Position numbers and translations under genes: made by a program. Positions 27,356-37,111 of a stretch of DNA of 64,000 nt are shown piece after piece (the first letter of the stretch is position 1; each line of letters starts with the position of its first letter). Source of the DNA: Pararhizobium antarcticum (GTDB lineage: Bacteria > Pseudomonadota > Alphaproteobacteria > Rhizobiales > Rhizobiaceae). The notes under the pieces were generated by a model. That model was given only the letters and a program-made list of their open reading frames with translations, was not told the DNA's origin and did not search any database. The stretch lies in contig NZ_LSRP01000013.1 in assembly GCF_001885585.1 (NCBI RefSeq), positions 1 through 64,000 of the forward strand. The letters are read 5' to 3'.

Positions 27356-27402
27356 ACGGCCCCGCAACGGTTCCCGCTTGCGGCGGACCGTTGCGGGGCC
27401 GT
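27356..27402 (+). promoter_or_regulatory. 16-bp perfect hairpin between mltG and yicC
   Basis: ACGGCCCCGCAACGGT at 27356-27371 and ACCGTTGCGGGGCCGT at 27387-27402 are exact complements. The 15-base loop (CCGC/GCGG core) could form a small extra stem. It starts 24 bp after the mltG stop and ends 36 bp before yicC; no T-run follows. It is the longest perfect stem I saw in the window. Confidence 0.65.
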
Positions 27403-27438
27403 AAACATGAGGTCTTGCTTGCCTATAAGGAGCTGACG

Positions 27439-28326
27439 ATGCCGTTGCAGTCCATGACCGGATTTGCCCGCCGGGAGGGAACCGCGGGTCGCTATCGCTG
27501 GGCCTGGGAGATGCGCTCCGTCAACGGCAAGGGTCTGGATGTCCGGCTGCGGCTGCCGCCAGGCTGCGAACATATCGAGACGGAATTGCGCAAGCTCTCG
27601 GGCGACAGTCTTGCGCGGGGAAACCTGCAGATCGGCCTGAACCTGTCTGCAGCCGAAGCCGGCGTCGAAGCCGTCGTCAACCGGGACGCGCTGGCCGCCG
27701 TACTGGCGCTTCGGGCGCAACTCGGCGATCTCATTGATCCCGCGCCATTGCGGCTGGACACGCTGCTGCAGATGCGTGGCATTGTGGAATTTCGCGAACC
27801 CGTGGATGACGAGGCAACGCGCGTTGCGCGCGATGCTGTTCTTCTGGAGGGTTTCCGTCTTTCGCTTTTCGACATGATGGCGATGCGCGAAACGGAAGGC
27901 CAAGCGCTCGGGCAGATCCTGCTTGCCCAGATCGACCGGATCGAAACGTTGGCGCGCCTGATCGAGACGGACCCGACCCGCAGCCCGCAGGCCATCGCAA
28001 CAAAGCTGGCGCAGCAGGTGGCCCTGCTGATGGACACTGGAACCACGCTCGATCGTGACCGGCTGCATGCCGAGGTGGCGCTGATTGCAACCAAGGCGGA
28101 TCTGCGCGAAGAGATCGACCGGTTGCAGGCGCATGTCGCGGCAGCCCGCGATCTCTTGAAAAAAGGCGGCCCGATCGGCCGAAAACTCGATTTCCTTGCC
28201 CAGGAATTTAACCGCGAATCAAATACCATCTGTTCGAAGTCCAATGCCGCCGCGGTGACCGCAGCCGGTATCGAGCTGAAAGTCGTCATCGACCAGTTCC
28301 GCGAACAGGTTCAGAATCTGGAGTAA
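27439..28326 (+). CDS. yicC: YicC family endoribonuclease-like protein
   Basis: The 295-residue product begins MPLQSMTGFARREG, the YicC signature, and ends with the DUF1732 part (GRKLDFLAQEFNRESNTICSK). E. coli YicC has been shown to be an endoribonuclease involved in small-RNA turnover. AAGGAG is six bases before the ATG at 27439. It is followed after three bases by gmk, a pairing conserved in many alphaproteobacteria. Confidence 0.93.
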   Translation: MPLQSMTGFARREGTAGRYRWAWEMRSVNGKGLDVRLRLPPGCEHIETELRKLSGDSLARGNLQIGLNLSAAEAGVEAVVNRDALAAVLALRAQLGDLIDPAPLRLDTLLQMRGIVEFREPVDDEATRVARDAVLLEGFRLSLFDMMAMRETEGQALGQILLAQIDRIETLARLIETDPTRSPQAIATKLAQQVALLMDTGTTLDRDRLHAEVALIATKADLREEIDRLQAHVAAARDLLKKGGPIGRKLDFLAQEFNRESNTICSKSNAAAVTAAGIELKVVIDQFREQVQNLE

Positions 28327-28329
28327 AGC

Positions 28330-28995
28330 ATGAGTCCCGCCGTCCCGACAAAACCCGTTGCGATCTCGCGCCGCGGCCTGATGCTGGTCATCTCCTCGCC
28401 GTCAGGCGCGGGCAAATCGACGATTGCCCGCCACCTGCTGGAGGCCGATTCGAATCTTAGCCTTTCGGTCAGCGTCACGACCCGCGCGCGCCGCCCAAGC
28501 GAGATCGCCGACCGGCATTATCATTTCATCAGCGTGCGCGAATTCGAGCGCATGCGCGATTCCGACGCGCTGCTGGAATGGGCCGAGGTTCACGGTAATT
28601 TTTACGGAACGCCGCGCGAACCTGTCGAGATCGCCATGTCGGAGGGACGCGACATGCTGTTTGATATCGACTGGCAGGGCGCCCGCCAGTTGCAGGAAAA
28701 GATGTCGGCTGATGTCGTATCGATCTTCGTCCTGCCGCCGACCATGGCCGAACTGCAATCGCGCCTGCATCGCCGCGCCGAGGACACCGAGGCGGTCATC
28801 GAGACCCGGCTGGCCAATTCGCGTTCGGAAATCGAACATTGGCGCGAATACGACTATGTCTTTATCAACGACGACCTCGATGCCGCCTTTGATTCGGTGC
28901 AATGCATCGTCAAGGCCGAACGCGTCCGCCGCGACCGACGCTTCGGCCTGTTCGATTTCGTCACAGGCCTGCTGACGGAAAAGCCGGCGCTGTAA
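28330..28995 (+). CDS. gmk: Guanylate kinase
   Basis: Gmk phosphorylates GMP to GDP with ATP. The 221-residue product has the P-loop [10 protein letters not shown], then the GMP-binding region [19 protein letters not shown] and the [11 protein letters not shown] motif. It is cytoplasmic and complete. It is only three bases downstream of yicC, so they share a transcript. It converges on rsmA. Confidence 0.96.
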   Translation: MSPAVPTKPVAISRRGLMLVISSPSGAGKSTIARHLLEADSNLSLSVSVTTRARRPSEIADRHYHFISVREFERMRDSDALLEWAEVHGNFYGTPREPVEIAMSEGRDMLFDIDWQGARQLQEKMSADVVSIFVLPPTMAELQSRLHRRAEDTEAVIETRLANSRSEIEHWREYDYVFINDDLDAAFDSVQCIVKAERVRRDRRFGLFDFVTGLLTEKPAL

Positions 28996-28996
28996 G

Positions 28997-29017
28997 CGGC
29001 GGCTTTCCAGGCCGCCG
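28997..29017. terminator. Hairpin between converging gmk and rsmA
   Basis: CGGCGGC at 28997-29003 and GCCGCCG at 29011-29017 form a 7-bp stem just after the gmk stop. It has no clear T-run, so bidirectional termination is only plausible. Confidence 0.45.
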
Positions 29018-29056
29018 GAAGTCAAGGTGATCTGTCGGTCGTCGGCAACGTCGCGC

Positions 29057-29887
29057 TCAGAGACAGTTTGCCAGCCGGCAGAATTCCTCGACAGTGAGGG
29101 TTTCGGCCCGGCGCTGCGGGTCGATTTCGGCGCGGGCGAGAAGTGCTTCGCCGCCGATCGACTTGACGCTCTGGCGCAGCATCTTGCGGCGCTGGCCAAA
29201 GGCGGCCATCGTGACTTTTTCAAGATCGGCTGCGGAGCAGGGGATCGGGTTTTCGATCGGCACCAGGTGCACGACAGAGGATGTGACCTTCGGCGGCGGC
29301 GTGAATGCCTGCGGCGAGACATCGAAGGCCATCTGCGCCTGCGTGCGCCAGCCGCAGAGCACGCCGAGCCGTCCATAGTGATTGTCGTCTGCCTGAGCGA
29401 CAATGCGCTGGCCGACCTCGCGCTGGAACATCAATGTCAGCGACTGGTAGAAGGGCGGCCAGGTTTCCGGCAAAAGCCAGTTGACCAAAAGTTGCGTGCC
29501 GACATTGTAGGGCAGGTTGGCGATGACGCGCACCGGCGAGCCGTCGGTCACCAGCGTCTCGAACGGCGTTTGCAGCGCGTCGCCTTCGATGACGTCGAGC
29601 CGTCCCGGATAGTGATCGGCGATTTCGGCGAGTGCCGGCAGGCAGCGCGCGTCACGCTCGATGGCAATGACCTTTTTAGCGCCGAGCGCCAGTATTGCCC
29701 GTGTCAGTCCGCCGGGGCCAGGCCCGACCTCGATGACGGTGACGCCGTCCAGTATGCCGGCCGTGCGCGCGATCTTCTGCGTCAGGTTGAGATCGAGCAG
29801 GAAGTTCTGGCCGAGCGCCTTACGGGCATCAAGCCCGTGTCGCTGGATGACGTCGCGCAGTGGCGGCAGACCGTCGAGCGCAGCCAT
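29057..29887 (-). CDS. rsmA: 16S rRNA dimethyladenosine transferase
   Basis: RsmA (KsgA) dimethylates two adjacent adenines near the 3' end of 16S rRNA with S-adenosylmethionine. The 276-residue product has the [11 protein letters not shown]-terminal motif, SAM-binding [12 protein letters not shown] and the catalytic NLPYNV. Its ATG overlaps the pdxA stop by one base, showing coupling. Confidence 0.95.
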   Translation of the reverse strand: MAALDGLPPLRDVIQRHGLDARKALGQNFLLDLNLTQKIARTAGILDGVTVIEVGPGPGGLTRAILALGAKKVIAIERDARCLPALAEIADHYPGRLDVIEGDALQTPFETLVTDGSPVRVIANLPYNVGTQLLVNWLLPETWPPFYQSLTLMFQREVGQRIVAQADDNHYGRLGVLCGWRTQAQMAFDVSPQAFTPPPKVTSSVVHLVPIENPIPCSAADLEKVTMAAFGQRRKMLRQSVKSIGGEALLARAEIDPQRRAETLTVEEFCRLANCL

Positions 29888-30918
29888 CAGCGACCTCCCT
29901 GGGCGGCAACGTTGCCCGCCAGTTCCTGTGCCATGCGCAGCGCCGCGAGCAGGCTGTCGGCCCGTGCTATGCCCTTGCCGGCCAGACTGAAGGCCGTGCC
30001 ATGATCCGGCGACGTGCGGATGAAGGGCAGGCCGAGCGTGACGTTGACGCTGTCGTCGAAACCCAGCGCCTTCGCCGGGATCAGCGCCTGATCATGATAC
30101 ATGCAGATGGCAACATCATAGGTAGCGCGGGCGCGGTCGTGGAACATGGTGTCGGCGGGCAGCGGCCCGACCGCATCGATCCCCTCCGCGCACAGCTGCG
30201 CGATGACCGGCCGGATGATGGCATCGTCCTCGAGACCGAGTGCCCCGCCTTCGCCCGCATGCGGATTGAGGCCGGCAACGGCAAGCCGCGGCTTTGCGAT
30301 GCCAAACCGGGTGCGCAGTTCCCGTGCGGTGATTGCACAGGTCTCGTAAATCAGGTCTGCGCTCATCTGTGTCGGCACGTCCTTCAGCGGAATATGGATG
30401 GTGACAGGCACGGCGCGCAGTTTCGGTCCGGCCAGCATCATCACCGGCAGTGGCGTTGCCTCGCTGCCGCGCGCGGCCAGGCTGGCCAGAAATTCGGTAT
30501 GGCCGGGAAACCGGAAGCCGGCGTCGTAGAGCACGGACTTGGCGATGGGGTTGGTGACGACGGCGGATGTTTCGCCGGAAAGCGTCAGGGCGACGGCCAT
30601 CTCGATGGCGCCGGTGATCGCCCTCGCATTGCGGGGATCGGCAAGGCCCGGCACCACGCTGGCGTCGCACCGGACGGGGCAGACCGGAAAGACATCGGGG
30701 AAAAGCCCGGCGACTTCAGTCGCATCGGTTTCGCGGATGCTGACCTCATGGCCGAGAAGCGCCGCACGGTCGCGGATCACCTGCGGATCGCCGATGAAAA
30801 GGAAGGCCGGCGTCTGCCATGTCTTCCGGTTAAGCCAGGCCGCGATGCTTAAATCCGGGCCAATGCCTGCCGGGTCTCCCATGGAGAGGGCGAGGGGCAG
30901 GCTCAAGTCTGATGTCAT
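29887..30918 (-). CDS. pdxA: 4-hydroxythreonine-4-phosphate dehydrogenase
   Basis: PdxA oxidises 4-phosphohydroxy-L-threonine in pyridoxal phosphate synthesis. The 343-residue product begins with the family motif [14 protein letters not shown] and contains metal-binding His in [21 protein letters not shown] and YHDQALIP. The start at 30918 is chosen because the longer frame adds about 60 Arg/Ser-rich residues. It is 10 bp after the surA-like gene and overlaps rsmA. Confidence 0.94.
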   Translation of the reverse strand: MTSDLSLPLALSMGDPAGIGPDLSIAAWLNRKTWQTPAFLFIGDPQVIRDRAALLGHEVSIRETDATEVAGLFPDVFPVCPVRCDASVVPGLADPRNARAITGAIEMAVALTLSGETSAVVTNPIAKSVLYDAGFRFPGHTEFLASLAARGSEATPLPVMMLAGPKLRAVPVTIHIPLKDVPTQMSADLIYETCAITARELRTRFGIAKPRLAVAGLNPHAGEGGALGLEDDAIIRPVIAQLCAEGIDAVGPLPADTMFHDRARATYDVAICMYHDQALIPAKALGFDDSVNVTLGLPFIRTSPDHGTAFSLAGKGIARADSLLAALRMAQELAGNVAAQGGR

Positions 30919-30928
30919 CCGGATGGTC

Positions 30929-31870
30929 TTACTTGTCCAGGATCTGCGCCTTCTTGCGCAGTTCCTCGACATACTTCTTGCTGTTTGGATCTTCGGCGCC
31001 GGAATCCTTCTTGCCGAGGTCTTCGGCGCGGAAAACGATTTCAGCGGCAAGGTCGTCGGAAACCTCGCGTTTCTTGCAGATCGCCAGATATTCGACACCC
31101 CTTTCCGTGACGCGGGTACCGGTGGTCAGGCCATCGCCAGCCTTCTCGATCAGCGGCTTCCAGTCCGCCGGCAGTTCCTGCGCCATCATGCGGCCGAGCG
31201 GGCGGATCGAGACGTCCCTCATCGTCGCGGCATAGGCCTTTGCGCCGTCGCAGCCGGGAAAACCGGCCCGCGATGCATTGGCTTCGGCCTGCCGCTTGCC
31301 GACGATCGACTTGCGCTTGGATTCCGGAATGACGAAAATGACCTGCTGCAGGAAATATTCGGTGGTCACCGGCTTCTTGCCGCCATTGTCCATCATGCGC
31401 TTGACTAGATCAGCCGGCGACATGCGGCCGTTGCTGCCACCATAACGGGCACTGACGGCGCGCGGCCAGCTCATCTGCACGGCGACATATTGGCGGAAAT
31501 GTTCAATGCCGACGCCGGCCTGGTCGAGAACCTGGCCGAGTTGCTTGATGTTCATCTTGTTGCCGCCGGCGAAGCGATTGACGGCAGCTTCGACGTCGGA
31601 GGCACTGACCGAAGCCCTGAGGCGGGCAATTTCCGAGCGCTTGAGAGCCTCGTCGATCATTTGTTCGCGCGCCGTGTTCTTGTCGGCCTTTTGGCGCTGC
31701 AGGCGCAGGAATGCTGCCCGCTTGGCGATGTCGCCCGTCGTGATCGGAACATCGTTGACCACGACGGCGACCTGGCTTGCTGCCTGTGCCGGAGGCAGTG
31801 CCGTCATCATCAGGCCGCCGGCAACGACCACAGCCGCAAATCCACGCATTACGGAATGTATCCCGCCCAT
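30929..31870 (-). CDS. surA: SurA-type periplasmic chaperone / peptidyl-prolyl isomerase
   Basis: The 313-residue product has a signal peptide (cleavage after PPAQAA) and a SurA N-terminal chaperone domain ([19 protein letters not shown], then [12 protein letters not shown]). One degenerate parvulin-like domain follows (about residues 170-290) in which the usual parvulin glycine motif is not obvious, so it may act mainly as a chaperone for outer membrane proteins such as LptD. AAAGGA lies eight bases before the ATG. Its location between lptD and pdxA is the same as in E. coli, which supports the name. Confidence 0.85.
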   Translation of the reverse strand: MGGIHSVMRGFAAVVVAGGLMMTALPPAQAASQVAVVVNDVPITTGDIAKRAAFLRLQRQKADKNTAREQMIDEALKRSEIARLRASVSASDVEAAVNRFAGGNKMNIKQLGQVLDQAGVGIEHFRQYVAVQMSWPRAVSARYGGSNGRMSPADLVKRMMDNGGKKPVTTEYFLQQVIFVIPESKRKSIVGKRQAEANASRAGFPGCDGAKAYAATMRDVSIRPLGRMMAQELPADWKPLIEKAGDGLTTGTRVTERGVEYLAICKKREVSDDLAAEIVFRAEDLGKKDSGAEDPNSKKYVEELRKKAQILDK

Positions 31871-32074
31871 TGTCTGTCCTTTTCGTTTCCCTCCCTCAGA
31901 TCCAATTGCCGATCCGGGTGAAGGTCGCGCTTCATCTGGCTGTACCGCTGTCGCGCGCGCACGTTTATCGCATCATGAATAATACATGCGGCCAAACGAT
32001 GACAAGGCCGCAAGCCGCTGCAAACGCGCTTCTGGCGGCAATCGGCTTGCAGAAAAGCGAAAACACGTAAAGGA

Positions 32075-32094
32075 TACCGGCTTTTCCGCCGGTA
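32075..32094 (-). terminator. Hairpin after lptD
   Basis: TACCGGC (32075-32081) pairs with GCCGGTA (32088-32094), five bases past the lptD stop on the minus strand. The following TCCTTTAC is a weak T-tract, so termination may be partial before surA. Confidence 0.5.
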
Positions 32095-32099
32095 GAGGA

Positions 32100-34448
32100 T
32101 CAATTGAGGCCGTCGAACTCCGTGTCGCCGACATTGATGTCGCCCAGCGTGCGGAAGCTCAGGCGCGCGCCGATCGACCAGTCATTGGCCAGCGATTGAT
32201 CGGTATCGCGCTCGCTCTGATAGACAAGCGAGAAGATCGTGTCGCGATCGTCATAGGTGAAGCCGATGCCGTTGCGGGAGATGACGTCTCTGTTGATGTC
32301 ATAGGTCACCGAGCCGAAGACAGACCAGTATTCCCGGAACTTGAAGGCGGCTGCCGTCTGCACTTCATCCTGGTCGCTGACCGAGCCGTAAAGCGGCTGC
32401 GCCTGGATGCGCGTATAGGTCAAGGCCGTCTGCCACTTGATACCCTGATAACCGATGCTGGCATCGGCCCGTCGCAAGTCGAGATTGCTCTCGTCGAGGC
32501 GGCCGCTCAGGCTTGCCGTCAGGCCGGATGGCGCATCAATGCCGACCATGGCGACATAGTCCGAGCGCTCCGTTTCGAGACCGGAATCGGATCCGGCCTT
32601 GACGAGATCGTCGCTTGCAAACGAGTTCACGCCGCCGAGATGGAACGATTGGCCGGCAACGCCGCGCAGGGCGTAGCCATTGTCGAAACTGCCGGTGTAG
32701 CGAAAGCCGATATTGGCGCGTGTGCCGCCTTCGATGCGGTCATAGCCGGAAAACTTGTCGCGATCGAAAAGCGAGGTCGCGTCGAAGACGAAGCTCTGGG
32801 CGTCTTCGTTGGGCAAGCCGCCGGTGAATTCCTCGTCCGGGCGGGCAAAGATCTGGGCCATCGGCTCAAGAACATGGCTGCTGCTCTCGCCCGAAAACAG
32901 GATCGGATAGCGGGCTTCGAGGCCAGCCGTCAGCATGCTGCGGGTCGCGGCATCATCGTTGGAATAGGTGCCGGTATAGTTGGCTCCGGGATCGCGCATG
33001 TTGAGGCCGATCGCATCGCCACGGGCCGCGAAAAGCGGCGTCAGGGCCAGACCGCCTGGAACGATGAAGGTTCGCTTCCATTCGGCTTCCGCCGACAGGC
33101 GGTGCGTCGTGCCCTCAAGGCCGCGGTAACGGAAGACATCGGGCCCGGGTACGCTGACCTGAAGCTCGTCTTCGCGGTTGCGGTTGATGTTGGTCAGGTT
33201 GACCTTGGCGCTGAACTGGCCGCCGAGCACGGGATCCGGCGCGGTATAATCATAGTCGAGAACCTGGGCCACGGCCTGCTTGTTTTCGGCAAGGCTGTTC
33301 GGATCTGCATCCTGGATATCGAAATAGAAGGCGCGCATATCGAAGTGGTTGCGCTTGCCGAGACCGGTCAGATAGGCCTGATTGGTGTAGGTCGTGCCAT
33401 CGAAGGTCGAAAGCTCGTAGGTCTTGGCGAAGTTGTTGTCGCTCTGGACAAGCACGTTCCAGCCGAAGGTCCAGCGCGGATTGATCTCGAACTTTGCCCG
33501 CGACGCGACCATGCCGCGATTGGTCTCGTTGGCATCGACCGTGCCATCCGTAAAGCTGTTGCGATCCATCTGGCTGATGCCGGCAAAGTTTAGCGTGTGT
33601 TCGCCATTGTGGAAACGCTGGCGGAATTCGCCCTCCAGCAGGAAGCCCTGGCGGGTCATCCCGGTCCCCGTAACAGTCGCGTCCATATAGGGCGAAATCG
33701 CCCAGTAATAGGGCACGCTCAGACTGGCACCGAGTTTCTGGGTATATTTCAGGCGCGGGAACAGGAAACCGCTCTTGCGCTTCACCGTATGATCCGGAAC
33801 CTCCAGCACGGGCAGGTAAACGATCGGCTTGCCGAACAGTTCAAAACGGGCGTTTTCCAGCCTGACGGTATGGGTCCTGCCGTTCTGGACGATACGCTGG
33901 GCCTTGATCTGCCAGAGCGATTTGTGATCGGGGTTCGTCGCGCAAGGCGTGCAGGCCGTGTAGACGGCCTGGTTGAGAATGATTTCCTCGCCATTGCGCC
34001 GTTCGCCGTTGACCGCCGCCAGCTTGGTCAGGTCCGTCGTTTCGATGCGCATGGTTTCGATGAAACCGTTCGCGAAATTGTCTGTCACGTCCATCTGGTC
34101 GGCATAGATCTTGTTGCCGCCGGGTTCGATCAGTTCGATTTCGCCGGTCGCGATGATTCGGCCGGTCTTCTGGCTGTATTCGACCTGCTGGGCGACCATC
34201 TGGTAGCCGCCATAATTGATCTGGACGGCGCCGCGAACGATGACGCGCTCGGCGTCCTGATTGTAGACGAGTTCATTCGCCGACAGAAGCATCTTGGCAT
34301 CTTCGGGTAGATTCGGGCGAAGCGAATCGAGATCGGTCTCTTGCGCCCACGCAACCGCCGTCATGCCAGGCACAAAACTCTGGAACGCTACACTTGCGAG
34401 CAGGGCGGCAATCACCAGCCTTGTATGTTTGCGGTTGCCTGCCGCCAC
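32100..34448 (-). CDS. lptD: LPS-assembly outer membrane protein LptD
   Basis: LptD is the outer-membrane barrel that inserts LPS in the outer leaflet together with LptE. The 782-residue product has a signal peptide (about residues 1-35), the periplasmic OstA/LptA-like domain (LLSANELVYNQDAERVIVRGAVQI) and a large C-terminal barrel. The Cys pair in ACTPCATNP is kept, though I see no second Cys pair. The start is GTG 34448, which overlaps the lptG stop by one base. The order lptF-lptG-lptD-surA makes an envelope-assembly operon. Confidence 0.94.
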   Translation of the reverse strand: MAAGNRKHTRLVIAALLASVAFQSFVPGMTAVAWAQETDLDSLRPNLPEDAKMLLSANELVYNQDAERVIVRGAVQINYGGYQMVAQQVEYSQKTGRIIATGEIELIEPGGNKIYADQMDVTDNFANGFIETMRIETTDLTKLAAVNGERRNGEEIILNQAVYTACTPCATNPDHKSLWQIKAQRIVQNGRTHTVRLENARFELFGKPIVYLPVLEVPDHTVKRKSGFLFPRLKYTQKLGASLSVPYYWAISPYMDATVTGTGMTRQGFLLEGEFRQRFHNGEHTLNFAGISQMDRNSFTDGTVDANETNRGMVASRAKFEINPRWTFGWNVLVQSDNNFAKTYELSTFDGTTYTNQAYLTGLGKRNHFDMRAFYFDIQDADPNSLAENKQAVAQVLDYDYTAPDPVLGGQFSAKVNLTNINRNREDELQVSVPGPDVFRYRGLEGTTHRLSAEAEWKRTFIVPGGLALTPLFAARGDAIGLNMRDPGANYTGTYSNDDAATRSMLTAGLEARYPILFSGESSSHVLEPMAQIFARPDEEFTGGLPNEDAQSFVFDATSLFDRDKFSGYDRIEGGTRANIGFRYTGSFDNGYALRGVAGQSFHLGGVNSFASDDLVKAGSDSGLETERSDYVAMVGIDAPSGLTASLSGRLDESNLDLRRADASIGYQGIKWQTALTYTRIQAQPLYGSVSDQDEVQTAAAFKFREYWSVFGSVTYDINRDVISRNGIGFTYDDRDTIFSLVYQSERDTDQSLANDWSIGARLSFRTLGDINVGDTEFDGLN

Positions 34449-35533
34449 TAGCCGTCCTCCTCATGCAATAGAATCGTCGAACCCAGCGCCATCGCTACAA
34501 CAACTGGTAGCCAGGCTGCAACGAACGGAGGCACTACACCGCTGGTCCCGAATGCTTTTACAAGCACGGTCACGACATAAAGCACGAACCCCGACAGGAT
34601 TCCACCGAGAATTACCGAGCGTGATTGGTTGAACCGGCTAAATTTCAGCGACACGCTGGCGGCAATCAAAGTCATGGCCACGAGCAGCAGCGGAAGCGAC
34701 AGCATGGAGTGGAACTGGGTTTCCAGTCCACTGGTCGAGAAACCAAAGGATTTGGCGATTTCGATCTTCCGCAACAGGTCGAAAAACTGAATGGAATCAG
34801 CTTTCGTCAGGGCCTCCTGGACGAATTCCGGTTTCAGACTGGTACGCAATTGTGCCGTATCGAGACGGCGCGGCAACTGACCGTTGCGCGTTTCCGTCAC
34901 GTCCTTAAGCAACCAGTAACCATCTTCCAGTTTTGCCGACTTTGCATCCTGTCGGGATACAATCATGCCTTGTGGATTGAAGTGAATCACGGCCACGTTG
35001 AGAAGTGTCGCGCCGTTGTCCTGGACGGAGCGGGCGCCGATGATTGCGTCGTCGTCACCGTAGATCTGGCGTAGCCAGGGAATGGAAATCGCTGCTCGCG
35101 AGGACGACGAGCCGCCGAGTTCAGCCTCCAGCGCTTCCGCAGCCTTGGTGCCCCAGGCGGCAATCGGATTGAGGATCACGACGGTCAGCACGCCAAACAG
35201 AAAGGCGCCGATGATGAAGGGCTGCAGGAATTGCCAGACCGATATGCCAGCCGCGCGCGTCACGACCAGTTCATAACGACGATTGAGCGAGATCAGCGCC
35301 GCCATGGCGGAAAACAGCGCGACGAATGGCACGGTTTCCTGCAGGATCGTCGGGATCCGGAACGTCGTCATCAAAAATGCGGCTGCCAGGGAATAACCGG
35401 GCAGGGCCGACATCCTGTTCGAGACCTCCGAAAAGTCGATGATGAAGACAAGCGAGAAGATTCCGGTCAGGAACCAGAACGTCGTGACGGCGTAGCGACG
35501 AAAGAAATAGCGGTCCAGTGTACTGAAAATCAC
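34448..35533 (-). CDS. lptG: LPS export ABC transporter permease LptG
   Basis: LptG and LptF form the inner membrane part of the LPS extraction machine with LptB. The 361-residue product has two membrane segments near each end (six in all) and a central periplasmic beta-jellyroll, with family motifs MSALPGYSLAAAFLMT and ETVPFVALFSAM. It starts with GTG at 35533, overlapping the lptF stop by four bases. No lptB or lptC lies in this window. Confidence 0.93.
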   Translation of the reverse strand: MIFSTLDRYFFRRYAVTTFWFLTGIFSLVFIIDFSEVSNRMSALPGYSLAAAFLMTTFRIPTILQETVPFVALFSAMAALISLNRRYELVVTRAAGISVWQFLQPFIIGAFLFGVLTVVILNPIAAWGTKAAEALEAELGGSSSSRAAISIPWLRQIYGDDDAIIGARSVQDNGATLLNVAVIHFNPQGMIVSRQDAKSAKLEDGYWLLKDVTETRNGQLPRRLDTAQLRTSLKPEFVQEALTKADSIQFFDLLRKIEIAKSFGFSTSGLETQFHSMLSLPLLLVAMTLIAASVSLKFSRFNQSRSVILGGILSGFVLYVVTVLVKAFGTSGVVPPFVAAWLPVVVAMALGSTILLHEEDG

Positions 35534-36705
35534 GGCGTGCCGCCTCCGCCGGTGGGCTTGGGCTGGCGAAGGCTGCGCAGGCGATCAAGCCCGTCTTTCA
35601 GCCGGTCGTTCCAGTTGATCGGCAGCGCAAGCCGGCGATTGCCGGCCAGCTGGCGGATCGTGATGAAGGCCGTCGCGAGCGGGATGATGTACATCAACGG
35701 GATGAACATCCGCGAATCCTCGGCATTGTTGGCAGCGTAGAATGTTGCCCAGCGCAGGAGAAGCGTGATCAGCAAGGCGCGCACCATGGGATGCATGCGC
35801 GCTTCCCGATGCGAGCGGGCGTCGCTGCTGACGACCAGCGCGATCAGCCCGAACAGGATGGGGAAGGTCCATTCGGTGAAGCGACGATGCAGTTCCGCCT
35901 CATAGGTTCCGGGGTTTTTCTTGTAATTTTCCTCAGTGACATCGGGCGCCAGCAGATAAGCGAGGCTGCGGTCCTGCGCCCGGATCGTCGCGGCGCCGGC
36001 CATCTTCGTCAGGTCGGTCAGGTCGAAGGCATAGGAATCGAACTTGATGATCGAAACACCGCCGTCGGGCAGCTTGCGATGCACCTCGCCGTCACGCATC
36101 ACCAGTGCCGAGCTTTTTTCGTCCACGGCGCCTTCGCGGGCATAATAGATGAGTTCATAGCCGGGATTGCGGGAATCGGCCACGAAGATGCCGCCGAGCA
36201 CGCCGTTGTTGCGTCTCGAGGCGACCTGCACATAGAGCCCGTCGGCGATTTTGCGGAAGGTATTTTCCTGGACCACCGAGGACAGGAGGTCTGCATTGGC
36301 GGTGGCAATCATCTGCCGCGCGGCCTGCCGCACCACCGGTTCCGCGACATTGTCCACGGCAAAGGAAAACAGCCCGAGCGCAACCGACAGCATCATGATC
36401 GGCCGCACGACGATCGAACGCGAGCCGCCGGCTGCCTCGATCACGGTGAGTTCCGAATCATTGTTCATCGTCGTCAGTGTCTGGGTGATGCCGATGACGA
36501 GCGCGAAGGGCAGGACGAGCGGAATGATCGTCGGCAGGATCAGCGTCGCCAATTGCAGGAAAGCGCCGATCGACTGTCCGGTATCGGTGACGAGATTGAT
36601 CCGCTGCAGCGCCTGCGTCGTCCAGATGATGCCGAGAACGGGCAGGAGCGCCGTCAGGAACATCTGGAACACACGGCGCAGAATATAGGTTTCGAAGATA
36701 ATCAT
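35530..36705 (-). CDS. lptF: LPS export ABC transporter permease LptF
   Basis: The 391-residue partner of LptG has the same YjgP/YjgQ topology, with motifs SIGAFLQLATLILPTIIPLVLPF and NDSELTVIEAAGGS. The start at 36705 (MIIFETYILRRV) fits the family; the longer frame adds a non-conserved basic segment. It is the first gene of the operon, with 406 bp upstream before the divergent pepA. Confidence 0.93.
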   Translation of the reverse strand: MIIFETYILRRVFQMFLTALLPVLGIIWTTQALQRINLVTDTGQSIGAFLQLATLILPTIIPLVLPFALVIGITQTLTTMNNDSELTVIEAAGGSRSIVVRPIMMLSVALGLFSFAVDNVAEPVVRQAARQMIATANADLLSSVVQENTFRKIADGLYVQVASRRNNGVLGGIFVADSRNPGYELIYYAREGAVDEKSSALVMRDGEVHRKLPDGGVSIIKFDSYAFDLTDLTKMAGAATIRAQDRSLAYLLAPDVTEENYKKNPGTYEAELHRRFTEWTFPILFGLIALVVSSDARSHREARMHPMVRALLITLLLRWATFYAANNAEDSRMFIPLMYIIPLATAFITIRQLAGNRRLALPINWNDRLKDGLDRLRSLRQPKPTGGGGTP

Positions 36706-37111
36706 CGCGGCCTTGTCTCGGGAAGACACGCTGCACTGCACTGGCTTAACCGGTTGACGACCCTGCGCCCCCGGCTTGCCTGATGTGCGTTGCACCATCG
36801 TTCTTTCGAACCATGAACGGATCTTGCATTTCCTGCTCTAGCCGACCGCATTCGCCACCGCAATGTTGAAGTCGCCTGTGCCGTTTCTATTTCCGCCTTC
36901 GCGGCTTTTTGGTGACAGCGGGATCGCGGGCGGACATCCGACAGGATCGAACGTCAGGTCGGATCCCAGGCCAACTGTCCCGGCTGTTGAAAAGCCGGTT
37001 TTGCTTTGCATTTCAGGGCGGGGCGTTTAACACTTGCGGCAAGACGGGCCGCGGCCGGCCTGCGCTCAAAGCCTTGCCGACAATCGCAATTCGCTTGTTT
37101 CCGGAGAAAAA
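36706..37111. other. 406-bp divergent intergenic region lptF / pepA
   Basis: No gene is supported. It must hold the divergent promoters. A stem CCGGCT (36980-36985) with AGCCGG (36993-36998) followed by TTTTGCTTT resembles a terminator on the plus strand upstream of pepA, and could attenuate a leader transcript. Confidence 0.45.

Noticed and set aside
31986-33593. 535-codon open frame opposite lptD
   Set aside because: It is a shadow of lptD, with no ribosome binding site and no domain.
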